Source of the DNA: Herpomyces periplanetae
Taxonomy: Eukaryota > Ascomycota > Laboulbeniomycetes > Herpomycetales > Herpomycetaceae
Reading direction: 5' to 3'
NCBI GenBank assembly: GCA_009733715.1
Contig: WMKJ01000013.1
Location: 62,001-126,000, forward strand
DNA: 64,000 nucleotides
Shown: one piece after another, positions 26,085-37,207 of the stretch
Position numbering within the stretch: position 1 is the first letter of the stretch
How the letters are laid out: every line of letters starts with the position of its first letter
Notes under the pieces: model-generated
Database searches by the model: none
What the model saw: only the letters and a program-made list of their open reading frames with translations
Told to the model about the DNA's origin: nothing
Position numbers and translations under genes: made by a program

Positions 26085-26530
26085 GTACCCAAGCACGGTT
26101 GTTTGACTACCATATTACGCGGTTTCACTACTGTATAAAAGTGCGGAATTAAGTCACGGGACCCGGAGACGGTGTTTTAGAGGCCGGGCAATAAGGGACT
26201 TTAATCGAAATTTTTCAGATGGCCTTGCATGCCCTCGCGTTTCTGATATTTCGCTACAATTTCAAGTCGGTGCTACATTTGTTAGTACATTTTATAGTTA
26301 AGTAATGTATCAAGATGAGTTATCAGTTTAACCAAATATATTTTATCTATATTAGCTTATGCGCGGGAGAATTCTCTACACTTCACTGTGGTGATAACCG
26401 CTATAACATGGGGGTATTTGTAATTATAGGTATATTAAGATAAGTTTTCTTTCCTTGCTGAATGAATCTGGAATATGTTTTTTTGGTTTAGGATGACGTC
26501 TGTTCACCTGCTTTCTTTAAAACGGAATAA
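26085..26530. other. Intergenic, nothing recognised
   Basis: About 450 bp upstream of the tRNA on the minus strand, AT-rich. No open frame or motif I can support. Confidence 0.4.
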
Positions 26531-26804
26531 AATGTGAACTCAGAAGCAGCAGCTATCGGATTGGCCGTTACACAAGCACGTTCACGATGTGCAAACGCGT
26601 AGCGTTACGAAACAGAGTTATCAAATGAACGATTGGACTGGATTGCCTGACACAAGGTGCTTTGTTAAGTATAAGCGCCCAAGCGGTTGCGTATGTATAC
26701 ATATTGGTGAAAATAAATATACATGCTTGGCCATTGGCATGAAAGATTGTACGCGTGCAGACGCTAATCGAATAGTGCAAGGAATAACCGAGGGATTGGT
26801 TTAG
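26531..26804 (+). CDS. Small candidate protein, possibly SRP9/SRP21-like (tentative)
   Basis: A frame ending at 26804 (TAG) encodes DWTGLPDTRCFVKYKRPSGC, then IHIGENKYTCLAIGMKDCTR and ADANRIVQGITEGLV. The pattern (Asp..TR-x-x-VKY then a hydrophobic strand and CL) resembles the SRP9/SRP21 fold, a signal-recognition-particle Alu-domain subunit, but the match is weak. The in-frame sequence is open back to about 26531 without a good ATG, so a 5' exon may lie upstream. It could also be a lineage-specific protein or chance. Confidence 0.35.
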
Positions 26805-26860
26805 TATAACCTGCAGAATGTGTTAGGTGTGACCGAGGGACGTATGCAAATGAGTACGGG

Positions 26861-27769
26861 TTAGTGTACGGCTAGTCTAGCAGGGTGATGAACTCGAGTG
26901 CGGAAGCGTTCAAAGATGTTAGGCTTAACGGTTACAATGCCGCGATGGATTAACTGCTTGGCTGGAGTAGCGTGGGGAAGTTCTATCGGCTGTGAAACGT
27001 ATCCGTGGGGCCGTATACGTGGATATCGTATTTGAGTTTGTGGTCGAGCAGAAATTCGCATTTCGTGAGTGCCGGTATGCGTAATAATATATTTTGAATA
27101 ATAGGGTGGACACGTTGCATCATAACTGTTACAGTTGTGTACTGATGGCGTTGAACGATGATCTGTCAACGGAATATTTGGCATTGGGTAATTTGAGGGA
27201 AAAGTAAAGGAATTCATGGTTAAATCAGGCAACTTTGGAGGAGATACACCAGGTGTTATGTACTCCCGATGTTTAATATCCCGTCGACGATTTGAATTAT
27301 TCAATTGATATCGTATCAAAGCTTCATTAACATCATAGTCAACCCGTTCTATCCATTCTGTATGTTCATTTGGCCGATAAATGTTTTGATGTCGTGTATG
27401 CCGCCATTGTGGTGCGGCACAGTTACAATGCTGTTTGAGACATGTCTGATTAACTGCTTTGGGATGAGTTGGGTACGCCGAATGATTGCCAACGCTAGCC
27501 AACATATCGAGTAATTCTGCCTTTGCCAATTGAGGATTATACGATGTATGTATGGGTTTGTTGTTATTGTATGTCCGTGGAGGAAGTCTTTTCACATTCT
27601 TCAGTATTTCAAGCGCAAAGCGCTGCCGATTATGCTTGTCGTACATGGCGAAATAGACCTTTCGCTTCGCGGGTTTAAATTTGGTTGGGGATCCGGATAG
27701 TACTGTCTGAGGAGGTATGTGCCTAACGTTTAGTTTGTATCGGTAGTGAAGTGCTTCAAAAAGATGCAT
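26861..27769 (-). CDS. Orphan basic protein, 302 aa
   Basis: Complete ATG-to-stop frame with no required intron. I do not recognise the family. It begins MHLFEALHYRYKLNVRHIPP and is rich in His, Arg, Asn, Pro and Tyr, with no membrane segment. Blocks that look structured: KRKVYFAMYDKHNRQRFALE and EWIERVDYDVNEALIRYQLN. Several Cys/His (CLKQHCNC, near residues 110-116) could be a metal site, but spacing fits no zinc-finger class I know. It sits in an accessory-looking stretch with other unplaced frames, converging with the small candidate gene at 26804. Confidence 0.55.
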   Translation of the reverse strand: MHLFEALHYRYKLNVRHIPPQTVLSGSPTKFKPAKRKVYFAMYDKHNRQRFALEILKNVKRLPPRTYNNNKPIHTSYNPQLAKAELLDMLASVGNHSAYPTHPKAVNQTCLKQHCNCAAPQWRHTRHQNIYRPNEHTEWIERVDYDVNEALIRYQLNNSNRRRDIKHREYITPGVSPPKLPDLTMNSFTFPSNYPMPNIPLTDHRSTPSVHNCNSYDATCPPYYSKYIITHTGTHEMRISARPQTQIRYPRIRPHGYVSQPIELPHATPAKQLIHRGIVTVKPNIFERFRTRVHHPARLAVH

Positions 27770-29753
27770 GGCTATAAAATGTGGGAGATGTAGTCAGTAT
27801 AGATTGAGCGGGAAAATAAGCGTACTTTTCTGCTAAACTGCTTGAGAAGATGTGAGTCCTGCAAGACAAAGCAGCAATTTCAGTTATTTGATAGTATCTT
27901 TAGTGGTGGGTGCTCGAGGTACGTTTGTTCGAATTATTTTTTTCGATAGAGTATGTAAATGTGTAAGATTTAGCCTGCAATTGTAAAGTATGTAAACATT
28001 CTGATTTTCTTTGCCGCGAGGGCGAAGAAAAAAAGAGAAAAAAGGGTAAACGTTTGGGCGCATGACACCGTTTAAATAGATGGATTATCATGTTGTGATG
28101 TTTTATGTCCGGCAATTCAGAGATCATTTCTCGGGTAAATTTTCTACGTTGTAGACGATGGTGATGATAGATTAAGGGAGTCTAAACATTCAGTGATGTT
28201 TTGATGGATTCGGTTGATTATTTCATTACCGAGAAATTTAGTGTAGTCTGTTACGTTATCGCAAACATGCTGAGTAGTGGAGTATTGTTCTGAAGTTTGC
28301 GGAAGTGGATCAGAATGGGGATGCGAAGGTTAATTCAGTCGACTGTACAGTTATACGGGGGTATGTTTAACTGTGCAGCCTGGAATAGTGTTTGGTTAAC
28401 CTGAAGAGGATTACGCGAATTTGAGCATCAGGTCAACGGGGCACTGCTAAGTTTGGCAATCGGAATTAATTTGGCCTGGCTAATTGGGGGAAATAGAAAC
28501 AACCGAAAGGGATTAGTACAGAGTATCATTGACACCTGGAGAATTGATGGAGTAAAGCTGTGCGCTGGATTGGTGATGCCTTTGTCGGGGTGAGTGTACA
28601 TGTGGAGGATTGTGTTTAATACACGGTGAAAATGGGACGGGAAGCGTGGTGTGTTCAAAGGTATCATGTTAATAAATAGTTTGCTGTGGAATTACCAGGG
28701 AAGGTATCCTTGCAAAGCATGGGAATTCTTTACCGGTATAGGTTGATAGGACTGGTCTTAACGAGTGAGAGTATTTTGATTCCAAACTAGTGGGCTAACG
28801 AATGGTTGAGTTGGTGATAAGTTAGTTAAGGGAAAGTGTGATGATCGCGAAGTTGGAGTTAACCTTGGATAGGCCATGCTAAGCGTACACGGTCGAATGC
28901 AATGTTCTTGATCAGATGGACTGAGTTGAATAAGTAGCATGTGGACTCTGTACGATTCTTGTCTTATCACCGGCATAATTTTGCGTCAAGGCAATGGGGG
29001 CGCGCAGGACGGCGCGTAGAAGTTTATTTGCCATGCCGAAAATGGCGATAGAGGCACGAAGTAAGGCAGGTTTACGTTAACTTGAACGTTAAACTTACTT
29101 GCAGAGAGCGTAAGTGTACAAAATGGGGCACGTACACCTGAAAAAAGGGTTGGCGATACTCAGAAGTGAGTACAGGTACAATTTACGCGGTTAAGATGAG
29201 GCGAAACCAGTTTTTAAAATCTCTTCAATAGGGTACGAGAGGAATTGTGATTGTGATTGCGGCTGGCATGACGAAGCAAGTATGGCGAGATTAACCCAAC
29301 GAGACATCGTGAAGTGAGGCGGCGGGTTTGACAAGGTGAAGTAGGCGGAAGTACTCAAGCGATTGATGAAACGGTATCTACATGATTGGGCAGAATTGAT
29401 GGGAAACTGAGCTCGTAGTCTGGAAAAAGTAATGCTTGGGCTAGTCATTCCGGAATTACGGATTATCAAGTCGATTTATCAACCCGAAAACTAGACGCTA
29501 CGAATTGGGTAATGCGTTATCCTTTAACTCCAGAGACAACATAGTGGTGGGAAACTTGAAGCTCGAGAAAAGTTGCGCTTCGCCAATTAGTTGAAATCCA
29601 ATCACAAAAATGTAAAAAGACAAAGCGTATAACCAGCATGAAACTTGAATACACAATTTCAAGAAACAGAACTCTGAATTGGTGTCGGTAGGGGTTTAAT
29701 GGACATTGAGTGATCTGGAGATTTGAGTATTTAAACCAGAACTAGTCCAGCCA
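27770..29753. other. 2 kb stretch with only short unplaced frames
   Basis: Minus-strand frames of 70-92 codons occur at 27900-28127, 28428-28667, 28758-28976 and 29191-29469. None shows family motifs or shared splice signals that join them convincingly. The region may be UTR, a non-coding RNA or a decayed gene. Confidence 0.3.
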
Positions 29754-30326
29754 TCACGAAATAGGCGGACTGGTGGAAGCCGATTCATTGTACCAAGCAT
29801 TAAGATCCAAACCGAATTCTTTGTTTAACGGATCCAAAACGTATTGCTGATACTCCCGGCGCCAGATTTCTCGGTTAACTTCAGGAACATTGTGCTTTTC
29901 AAAGCCTCGGTTACGCTCGGCTATTGCTTCAACCTCGATTCTGTAGAGTCGATTGTTCAGTTCAAATGTTTTGGGCAACCAGTTCTTTCGGTTACTATCC
30001 AGACGTGCTACCACGGGTACCGCGGTCACTGATAACTGATTTGAATTAGACGGAGCGTTTCCCGTTGCATCCCATGTGGATGAACTAGAAGAAAATCTCG
30101 TTGATTCGGGAATCCGTAACCCTAGACTCGATCGCAAGGACCTTTGGGATCTCGTTTGGTTTTTTACCGTGGAATATTTACGAGACTTTTGTTCATTCGG
30201 TTTTGGCGTTTCGGGTCCTGATGATTCCGGTGTACTTGGAGAGGATGTAATATGTTTTTCACAGGACTTTTCGCTCACTACTGCTGTATTGGATAAGAAG
30301 ACGAGGCAATCTTCAGCAATCGCCAT
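29754..30326 (-). CDS. Uncharacterised protein, 190 aa
   Basis: ATG-started, intronless frame. The N-terminal 105 residues are Ser/Thr/Pro-rich and look disordered. The C-terminal part (about 108-180) looks folded and charged: LDSNRKNWLPKTFELNNRLY, RIEVEAIAERNRGFEKHNVP, EINR-like VNREIWRREYQQYVLDPLN and KEFGLDLNAWY. The change from disordered to helical and the codon pattern support a real gene. I do not recognise the fold; a small regulatory or adaptor protein is possible. Confidence 0.55.
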   Translation of the reverse strand: MAIAEDCLVFLSNTAVVSEKSCEKHITSSPSTPESSGPETPKPNEQKSRKYSTVKNQTRSQRSLRSSLGLRIPESTRFSSSSSTWDATGNAPSNSNQLSVTAVPVVARLDSNRKNWLPKTFELNNRLYRIEVEAIAERNRGFEKHNVPEVNREIWRREYQQYVLDPLNKEFGLDLNAWYNESASTSPPIS

Positions 30327-31043
30327 ACTGTCGCAGTAGTAATTCTGTATGATTGTATAATCCTTGTGAAGTAAGGTTTATATGCGCTTTCCTTGGGATA
30401 GCAGTAGTAGAATGAACAGACAAACGGACATAAATCTAAACGGTAGTTTGCAATTGAGCGTAAAAAGGGTCGAATGTAAGTAAACTAGGAATTTGATGAA
30501 GTGAAGTGTACCAGATGCATTTGTTGGGTACTAGAGAACTTAAGAGCAGCCGGAACAGAAACTCCATTGCAGGGTTACGGGAGAATTCGAGAATCATAAT
30601 GGGACCAAGGTTTCCAGAGAACAAGTGAGGCGCATATTAAGATGAAGAAATAAGAGGTTGTGAAGTAGAAAAGTGTAGAGAGACGTTAAATGAACTTCAC
30701 AAACCCCAAAAATGGGCTATAGGTTTCATGCAAGTTAGAGATAATCATGAGGCAGCAAAATTTATTGAGATGCTGGGAAACATTGAAAAAATTGTCGGAT
30801 ATGACCATACCAAACCTAAAGATGAATGAATGGCGAGATCGAGTGAACATTGGAGTTCTACCATCAACCAGTTCCGAATAAATGTGAAACCCTTACGTTG
30901 ACAGTAAATCATCACGCAAATAGCTTCTTTCGAATGGACGAGACACATGCTTCAACGGGGGGGTCAGGAGCGGAAGCTGGTTAGAATGGTGAGATGAATA
31001 TTTTTGCGTAGCCAGAGTATGGGGAGAATGGGGATGAGGTGCA
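30327..31043. other. Intergenic, nothing recognised
   Basis: About 700 bp between two same-strand genes. Short frames only, no family features or clear regulatory motif. Confidence 0.4.
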
Positions 31044-31539
31044 TTAGACTAGATGGGCCGGCAGGAGAAAATTGGCAATTCCTTCTTTAACGGCATATTC
31101 ATGACCACAGGCATAGCATACAAGTTTGCCTTCTTTGATTGAGGTTTCCATGAGTATACGGTGTAGGTCACGACACAGGGAAGTGGGTTTAGCGATACTC
31201 GTTTCATCAATTGATTCTATTGGAGTTGAAACAAGGTCGGCTAGTTCGGGTAAAATAGAGGGTAGGTTAACGATACCCAACTTGACGATCGATGAACAGG
31301 TTAGCCTGAATAAATTAACCTTGAGATAATTAGGATGTTTTTTGTCAGCTTACTTCATGAGCGATCAATTTTACAGCATCCCATTCAAGGCGAGGTAAAA
31401 TATTACGCAAAAATTCCACGTTAAGTTCCATTTCCACTGTTTCCAGTTCAGCATCACGCGGATGTAATGGAAAAGCCAAAGATCGGCCTTTACAGTCTTT
31501 TCGGGCGCAAGTTAAAAAGTTCAAAGTTAATAGTTTCAT
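31044..31539 (-). CDS. TRM112: TRM112, activator subunit of methyltransferases, two exons
   Basis: Small zinc-binding partner that activates tRNA, rRNA and eRF1 methyltransferases (Trm9, Trm11, Bud23, Mtq2 types). Exons 31354-31539 and 31044-31280 with a 73-nt intron (GTAAGC donor) give about 140 residues. Hallmarks: MKLLTLNFLTC at the start, CARKDCKG (first Cys pair region), FLRNILPRLEWDAVKLIAHE joined to LGIVNLPSILPE, then LHRILMETSIKEGKLVCYAC, GHEYAVKEGIANFLLPAHLV, which is the family's C-terminal zinc knuckle and the GI.N.LL motif. An upstream TTG in frame (31548) was rejected for the ATG. Confidence 0.93.
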
Positions 31540-33828
31540 GGCAAACAATAATTTCCTTTACAAGATAAAGAAAGTGGTGATAGTCAAAAAGTGTGAAACG
31601 TGGAACGATTCGGTAAGCCCACATCCACCTATTATTATAAAGCACGTCAAAGCCACGCCTTCATATACTTCGCTTGTTCAGCCACACCGGGCTTGTGCGC
31701 TACCCTTTAAGCGAATTTTGGACACGCACACACACCCGATGTTTCCGAGTTTGTCGAGCGCCCGGTAATGATGTCATCAAGAGAAGGGAACAGGCAGGAG
31801 CTGCTTGCAAATAGGCAGGCGGGGTGTCGTCTCATCTCGTCCAAATGAATTCCACACGCACACATTCCCGACCGTCTCATTTCCACCGACTTCCTACATT
31901 CCATCTTGTTTTATGATTGGTGGGTTGTAGCAGGCTATGACGTCGTTGTTTTCACGAGGTTAAGCGCAAGAAAATCCGTTAAAATGCCAGCAAAAAAGTA
32001 TAATTGGGTGTTAGGTAAAAGTTAAACATGACTTGGATTCTCGTACGCACTAGGCTAGTGGAGTATTTATACGTATACTCAAGAGTATGTGATTTTATTG
32101 AGGTAATATTGTTAACATTAAACGAATGTACGCCACAATCGTGAACTTATAATATTGCAAAGTTAAAACAATTTCAATTATAACCGATACAAGCTTATTG
32201 TAAAGTATTAATTAATGCAGCTCCACTGCAAGTCCACATGGAAATTCGCTAAAATCAAACTACTAGGAAGCTCAGCATTAATATCCCTGTAATTACCAAC
32301 GCCTTGGAAAGTTTTTTTGCTCTACTTTTAACCAGTCAAGCTTCCCACCTACAACTTATAAGTCGGTAATTATTATGTATCAACTGATAGATAATAGTAT
32401 ACAACGGTATGTATAGCATGAAACACATGATAAGGTTACTGATATGATTACTGGAAATTCTACCTTATCTACTCACCAGGTTCCCGCTTCCTTATCGCAC
32501 ATATGCACAAACATGCACACACCTATATATTTACTCACGTCGTTCGAATCAACGAATACTTTACTTTCCAACGGCAGATTAAATCACCACTATTATGACG
32601 TACATGAAATTAGTTGAGATAAGCTGCTTTAAAGTAAAAGAGGTAAAAAGTATAAGTAACGGTAAATACCTTTATGGTAAATAACCCATACAATAAAATA
32701 GTTATAATCTTTATGAAATATATCTAAACGGATTGGAAGATTCGATTACCAAGTTAGCTTGAGTCACGTGATAATAAGATTTTATGGATGGATTAAGTTC
32801 GTAACGTGCGTACAGCCATACATTATCATGTATAGTAGCTTAACTAACGCCAAACTACAGCATTAAGCATGTAATAATGCGCTGTAAATGATCAAAAAGC
32901 TTTCATGATATCCGATTCGACATTATTCATGACGTGGAAGCAAGCAGTCGAAATTAATCAAATTTAATAACATTTGGAGACAATACAAATTGTCATAAAT
33001 CATGTCGTGGGCTCGCAAGTAGTCCACCGGCTAGTAATACATTTTTAATTCTTGATACTATGGACAAAAAACAAATGACCGAGAACTATTGGAACCCGAT
33101 GAATGCGATCTTAAATGCGCAAATACACAAACCAGCATACATACTAATCCATTAATTCACCCACGAATATATACATCTATTATTATCATCTCGGTCAGTC
33201 CCGACAACAGGCTTTATTTAAGCATGAGAAATGAGACCTCACATCCCTGCTAAGCTTGCGTAAATTGCTAAGAACCAAGTACTCCAACAAACTCATATCC
33301 ATCTTACACTTCCCCTCTCGAATGCCACTTTCCGATAAGCGTACGAATGATCATGCGCGCTATCCAAACTTTCCAAGCTTCGATTATCTAGCCCTGCAAA
33401 TTTTCTTCCCCTCAAGTCTTCACACAGATGACGTAATCGGAGCCGATTCGCTTAACCTTGCTACACACACACAGTTTAATTGCGGTTAACGTTATAAGTA
33501 TATAAGAAAGCACACCTCCCAAACATTTTCGCATTAGCTCCCAGGTCAACTTTCCCAAATATTATCCTCAATTTTCCCGTTCAATCAGTATATCGTTGTG
33601 CCATCCAACGGCAACTAGTTGAAACGGTTATTCTGTGTTCATCTCTAAAAGCCGAGGTACATAGTCACCGAACTTTACTCTTCAGTCTTGTCAGTTGTGG
33701 GTGCGTTGGTGTGTATGTGTATGCGTCAAAGAATTGACTTACACTTTTACTTTTTTACAAATTAATTATTTATTTGAACATTTTCTTCATGAGAAGGAAA
33801 AGATCACGAAAAAAAAATTTGTGTTATA
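31540..33828. other. AT-rich intergenic region upstream of the permease (2.3 kb)
   Basis: No coding exon found. The core, about 32050-33250, is strongly AT-rich. TCACGTGATAA lies at 32764-32774. A TATA-like element occurs at 33493-33506. Such long upstream regions are common for nutrient-regulated transporters, but specific operators are not identified here. Confidence 0.4.
33493..33506 (+). promoter_or_regulatory. TATA-like element upstream of the amino-acid permease
   Basis: TATAAGTATATAAG about 320 bp before the permease ATG, followed by a pyrimidine/AT-rich leader. Confidence 0.4.
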
Positions 33829-35565
33829 ATGATTTCAAAACATCTTTTTACAAAAATAACATCTACTGGTCATCATGGGAGAGCTCCCTCATCCCCAGAA
33901 ACAGACCTGCAGTTTTCCGAAGACGTGGAACATTACCTTAACAAATTGCCTCAAGATGTCATGTCTGATCCAGTTAATCTTACACCAAAAAATCAAATGA
34001 AGCGTGGTCTCAAGTCAAGACATGCCCAAATGATCGCTCTGGGCGGTTCCATTGGAACGGGTTTATTCGTAGGTAGTGGACAAGCATTGGCTAGAGGTGG
34101 TCCACTATTCCTTTTACTAGCTTTTATCATAATATCAACGCTTGTTTACTGTGTAACAACAGCGATAGTAGAAGTTGCATCGTATATTCCCTCATCAGGA
34201 AGTTCGATGAACATGTTAGCGTATCGCTATGTATCACGGTCTCTGGGGTTCGCCATGGGTTGGCTTTACTTTTATTCCTTAGGTATTCTTATTCCATATG
34301 AAATTACGGCTGCCTCTTTAGTTATTGATTATTGGCATGTTTCCGTTCACCCGAGTGTTTGGATATGTATTATCATATTTGCAATTGTAGCCTTGAATCT
34401 TCTTCCCGTGCAATTTTATGGGGAAACGGAATTTTGGTTTGCGTCAACCAAAGTTATCATGATATTTGGCCTGTTAATTCTATCAGTTGTTCTCTTTTTT
34501 GGAGGAGGACCCGATCATAAACGTTTAGGCTTTCACTACTGGAAAGAAATAGGCCCTATAAAAACTTATCTTGAGCCTGGATCACTCGGTTACTTTTTAG
34601 CGTTCATGTCAACACTTGTGATGGCTTCGTTTCCCTTTGCGTTTGCGTCCGAGCAGATGGTTGTAACGGCTGGCGAAATGGTCAATCCGCGTCGAAATTT
34701 ACCCGTAGCAGCACGCAGATTCTTTTACCGATTGGTTGTCTTTTACATTAGTTCAGTATTCGCAGTAGGAGTCATTTGTCCTTCAGACAGTCCTTTGTTA
34801 ACGTCTGGAGGAATAGGCGCTGGTGCGTCCCCGTTTACCGTAGGAATAATGCGTGCTGGAATACGGGGTTTGGATAGCGTTATTAATGCAGGCATTATAG
34901 TTTCTGCCTGGTCTGCAGGTAACAGCTTTTTATACCTCTCAAGTCGATCTTTATACTCTCTTGCAAAAGCAGGCCATGCCCCACAGATTTTTACACGATG
35001 CGCTAAATCAGGGATTCCCATTTACGCTGTATGTGCATCGTCTCTGTTCACGGGATTAGCATTCTTGAACATCCGGTCGAGTTCGGCTATCATCTTCAAT
35101 TGGTTAATCAGTTTAACCAATACATCAGCATACATTTCGTGGATTTGTGGATGTATAGTATTTCTGCGATTTCGTGCTGCGTGTCGGGCAAATAATGTTA
35201 CGCTCAAAGACTTGCCCTATCATTCCAAAATTCAACCATACGGCGCATGGGTCGCCTTGGTAGGATTTACAATATTGTGTCTCGTTAACGGATTTTACGT
35301 GTTTTGGCCCCAGAATTGGTCTACTAGTGCTTTCTTAACAGCCTACATTGGTTTACCTTGCTTCCTTACCATCTACTTTGTTCATCGTTTTACCAACCGG
35401 AAAGTTGAGTCTTGGGTGCGCCCAGTTGATGAAGTTGATCTAAAGACTGATCTTGACGAAGTTATTTCTGATGAAAAATACTACGCTAATCTGCACGAAA
35501 ACACATATAAGAAAAAGGGAACAATTCATTCCGTGGCGCGATTTTTCCAGAAAATTTTCAATTGA
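33829..35565 (+). CDS. Amino-acid permease of the fungal YAT family, 578 aa
   Basis: Plasma-membrane proton symporter for amino acids (APC superfamily). Intronless frame with the ATG in an A-rich context. The cytosolic N-terminus leads into LKSRHAQMIALGGSIGTGLF, the TM1 signature with GSIGTGL, then about 12 hydrophobic segments. Other family marks: EVASYIPSSGSSMNMLAYRY (TM3 region), FAFASEQMVVTAGEMVNPRR (the conserved E..G.EA-N-P-R loop, here GEMVNPRR), SAWSAGNSFLYLSSRSLYSL (TM8) and ISLTNTSAYISWICGCIVFL. Ends with a soluble C-terminal tail. Length is typical (560-600). Substrate cannot be told from sequence; proline or general amino-acid carriers are equally possible. Confidence 0.92.
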   Translation: MISKHLFTKITSTGHHGRAPSSPETDLQFSEDVEHYLNKLPQDVMSDPVNLTPKNQMKRGLKSRHAQMIALGGSIGTGLFVGSGQALARGGPLFLLLAFIIISTLVYCVTTAIVEVASYIPSSGSSMNMLAYRYVSRSLGFAMGWLYFYSLGILIPYEITAASLVIDYWHVSVHPSVWICIIIFAIVALNLLPVQFYGETEFWFASTKVIMIFGLLILSVVLFFGGGPDHKRLGFHYWKEIGPIKTYLEPGSLGYFLAFMSTLVMASFPFAFASEQMVVTAGEMVNPRRNLPVAARRFFYRLVVFYISSVFAVGVICPSDSPLLTSGGIGAGASPFTVGIMRAGIRGLDSVINAGIIVSAWSAGNSFLYLSSRSLYSLAKAGHAPQIFTRCAKSGIPIYAVCASSLFTGLAFLNIRSSSAIIFNWLISLTNTSAYISWICGCIVFLRFRAACRANNVTLKDLPYHSKIQPYGAWVALVGFTILCLVNGFYVFWPQNWSTSAFLTAYIGLPCFLTIYFVHRFTNRKVESWVRPVDEVDLKTDLDEVISDEKYYANLHENTYKKKGTIHSVARFFQKIFN

Positions 35566-35947
35566 GAATTCCCCAGTTCGTATCATTTTAACCTATATTC
35601 GTACACCTATACATATACACCATCCTGTCGATTCTTTGTTCGTTTACGCAACGATTAGACTTAACTCCTTGCCAAATCATTTTTTGTGTTTTGTACGTCG
35701 ATGCGTACGTGAGTGTTTGCTTCTGGCTATGGTTCTATCTTTCCCAGTGATTATGCGCGATGATGGTGATGTTAAGATAAATGAAGTTTGCAAATCAAAA
35801 TGTAGATTACCTAATGTATATTCGATTAGTAAGACAAAGGCAAAAGCAGCAGAGAGCCACTTACGTCAGCGGGCGGGTCTGGGGCAGTGCCGGCGCTGCG
35901 GGACGCAGAGCAACTGGCCGGGAAACACGTGATGAAGAGGGGAAGGG
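35566..35947. other. Convergent 3' spacer permease / mS41
   Basis: About 380 bp between two stop codons. Holds 3' UTRs; CACGTG at 35926-35931. Short plus-strand frames here are not supported. Confidence 0.4.
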
Positions 35948-36739
35948 TCAGGAGGAATTCATTTTGGCGATGCGTCTGGCGCGAACTTCGGCGCGGCGTC
36001 TTTCTCCGCCGTCGATTTTACGGCCGCGGGGAATCTCCCACATACCATCAGAACGTTGAATGTAGGCAGCTGTACCGTGATGGGATTTTAAAGGGTTAAC
36101 GTAAGGACCATGTATAACGGTGGAGCCGCGAACTTGTGTATAGCGTACGGGAGTTAGGGGAAAGGGCAATGAAGACTCGGACGGAAGAGTGGAAGAGAAG
36201 CGAGTAGCAGGGTACATGTGAAGGGACCAGATTGGAGAATCGGCAGTACCGGGGGGAACGTTAACGGCAATATAACGTGTACGAGGAGAGAGGTTGGCAC
36301 GGGCGGGAGCGAGATTCACGGGAAGGGGAAAAATGCGTAATTCAGCGCGACCCTGGGGATCAAGATAATGAAGATCACCACCAGGACCGTAGTTACCACG
36401 ACGAAAACGTTCACGCCATCGTAATATATAACGACGGGTACGCGGAGGTTCGATACCGGCAGCACGAAACTTTCGACTTGACCATGTAAATAAATCGGAC
36501 CACGTAGGTATACGATTAAGATGTTCGAGAGTATCTCGCCCGATTAAGCCAAGAAATGTACGAACATCAGGTACAAAGGGAGTTGGAGGTGGTATACACG
36601 GTGGAGAAATGGTATGGGGCGAAGGGGATTTTACACTTGACGAGTTCCAACGTTGACCTATGGTACGGCACAATGTGCGGTACACGCTTGAACCCAGGTG
36701 TAGTGAACCGTTGACCATTATCCATTGAGTTACGTGCAT
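35948..36739 (-). CDS. FYV4: Mitochondrial small ribosomal subunit protein mS41 (IGR motif, Fyv4-like)
   Basis: Component of the mitochondrial small ribosomal subunit. Single-exon, 263 residues from the ATG at 36739. The N-terminus is basic and Ser-rich (YRTLCRTIGQRWNSSSVKSP), a plausible mitochondrial presequence. The defining IGR/SAM-like domain is at about 58-115: TFLGLIGRDTLEHL, IPTWSDLFTWSSRKFRAAGI, then RRYILRWRERFRRG, which matches the family's LIGR...W.DLF...S..LK..GI..R.RRYIL.WRE.FR.G pattern. The C-terminal 130 residues are a lineage-variable extension with a final basic patch (ERRRAEVRARRIAKMNSS). The 3' half of the gene is GC-richer than the surroundings. Confidence 0.85.
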   Translation of the reverse strand: MHVTQWIMVNGSLHLGSSVYRTLCRTIGQRWNSSSVKSPSPHTISPPCIPPPTPFVPDVRTFLGLIGRDTLEHLNRIPTWSDLFTWSSRKFRAAGIEPPRTRRYILRWRERFRRGNYGPGGDLHYLDPQGRAELRIFPLPVNLAPARANLSPRTRYIAVNVPPGTADSPIWSLHMYPATRFSSTLPSESSLPFPLTPVRYTQVRGSTVIHGPYVNPLKSHHGTAAYIQRSDGMWEIPRGRKIDGGERRRAEVRARRIAKMNSS

Positions 36740-37064
36740 AACGACAAAATGAGTAAACTAGCAACCAAATTAATACACAATGAGGGGAAAAGCATCGACA
36801 ACCGATTTGCAGATTCAACACGTTGACCAGTATCGGTATGCGTAAATGAGCCCGCATGCCTCGCCTTGTGATTCACATCGTCGCGCAAGAAATCAGAAGA
36901 ACGTGAACGAAGCAGTGGATCACGTGCACGGAAGGGGATTAATCCGGTAGACAAGGCATGACATGGAATGGCAAGGGAACAGGAGGAGAGTGACAGGAAT
37001 TAGTTTATCGGGTACAACGGAGACGTGATGGACAATGGAAGGGTGTGCGAGCATATGTGGATGC

Positions 37065-37104
<40 letters not shown>

Positions 37105-37207
37105 GTATACACTGGCAGGATTAATTTATCGTGGACTTTTACGGTTACGGCGGGGGCTAGGGATAGGGCAAGAGTGAGTGACAGACAGCAGTATAACAGC
37201 AACTGTG
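36740..37207. promoter_or_regulatory. Divergent promoter region mS41 / CDK7-like kinase
   Basis: About 470 bp between divergent starts. CACGTG at 36921-36926 and a GA dinucleotide run at about 37071-37101, close to the kinase start. Confidence 0.5.
37071..37101 (+). repeat. (GA)15 microsatellite
   Basis: Uninterrupted GA run about 110 bp before the kinase ATG. GA tracts can act as GAGA-like or nucleosome-excluding promoter elements; that role is inference. Confidence 0.85.

Noticed and set aside
36440-36465. GGTTCGATACC, resembling a tRNA B box
   Set aside because: It lies inside the mS41 coding sequence and no acceptor stem or A box accompanies it.
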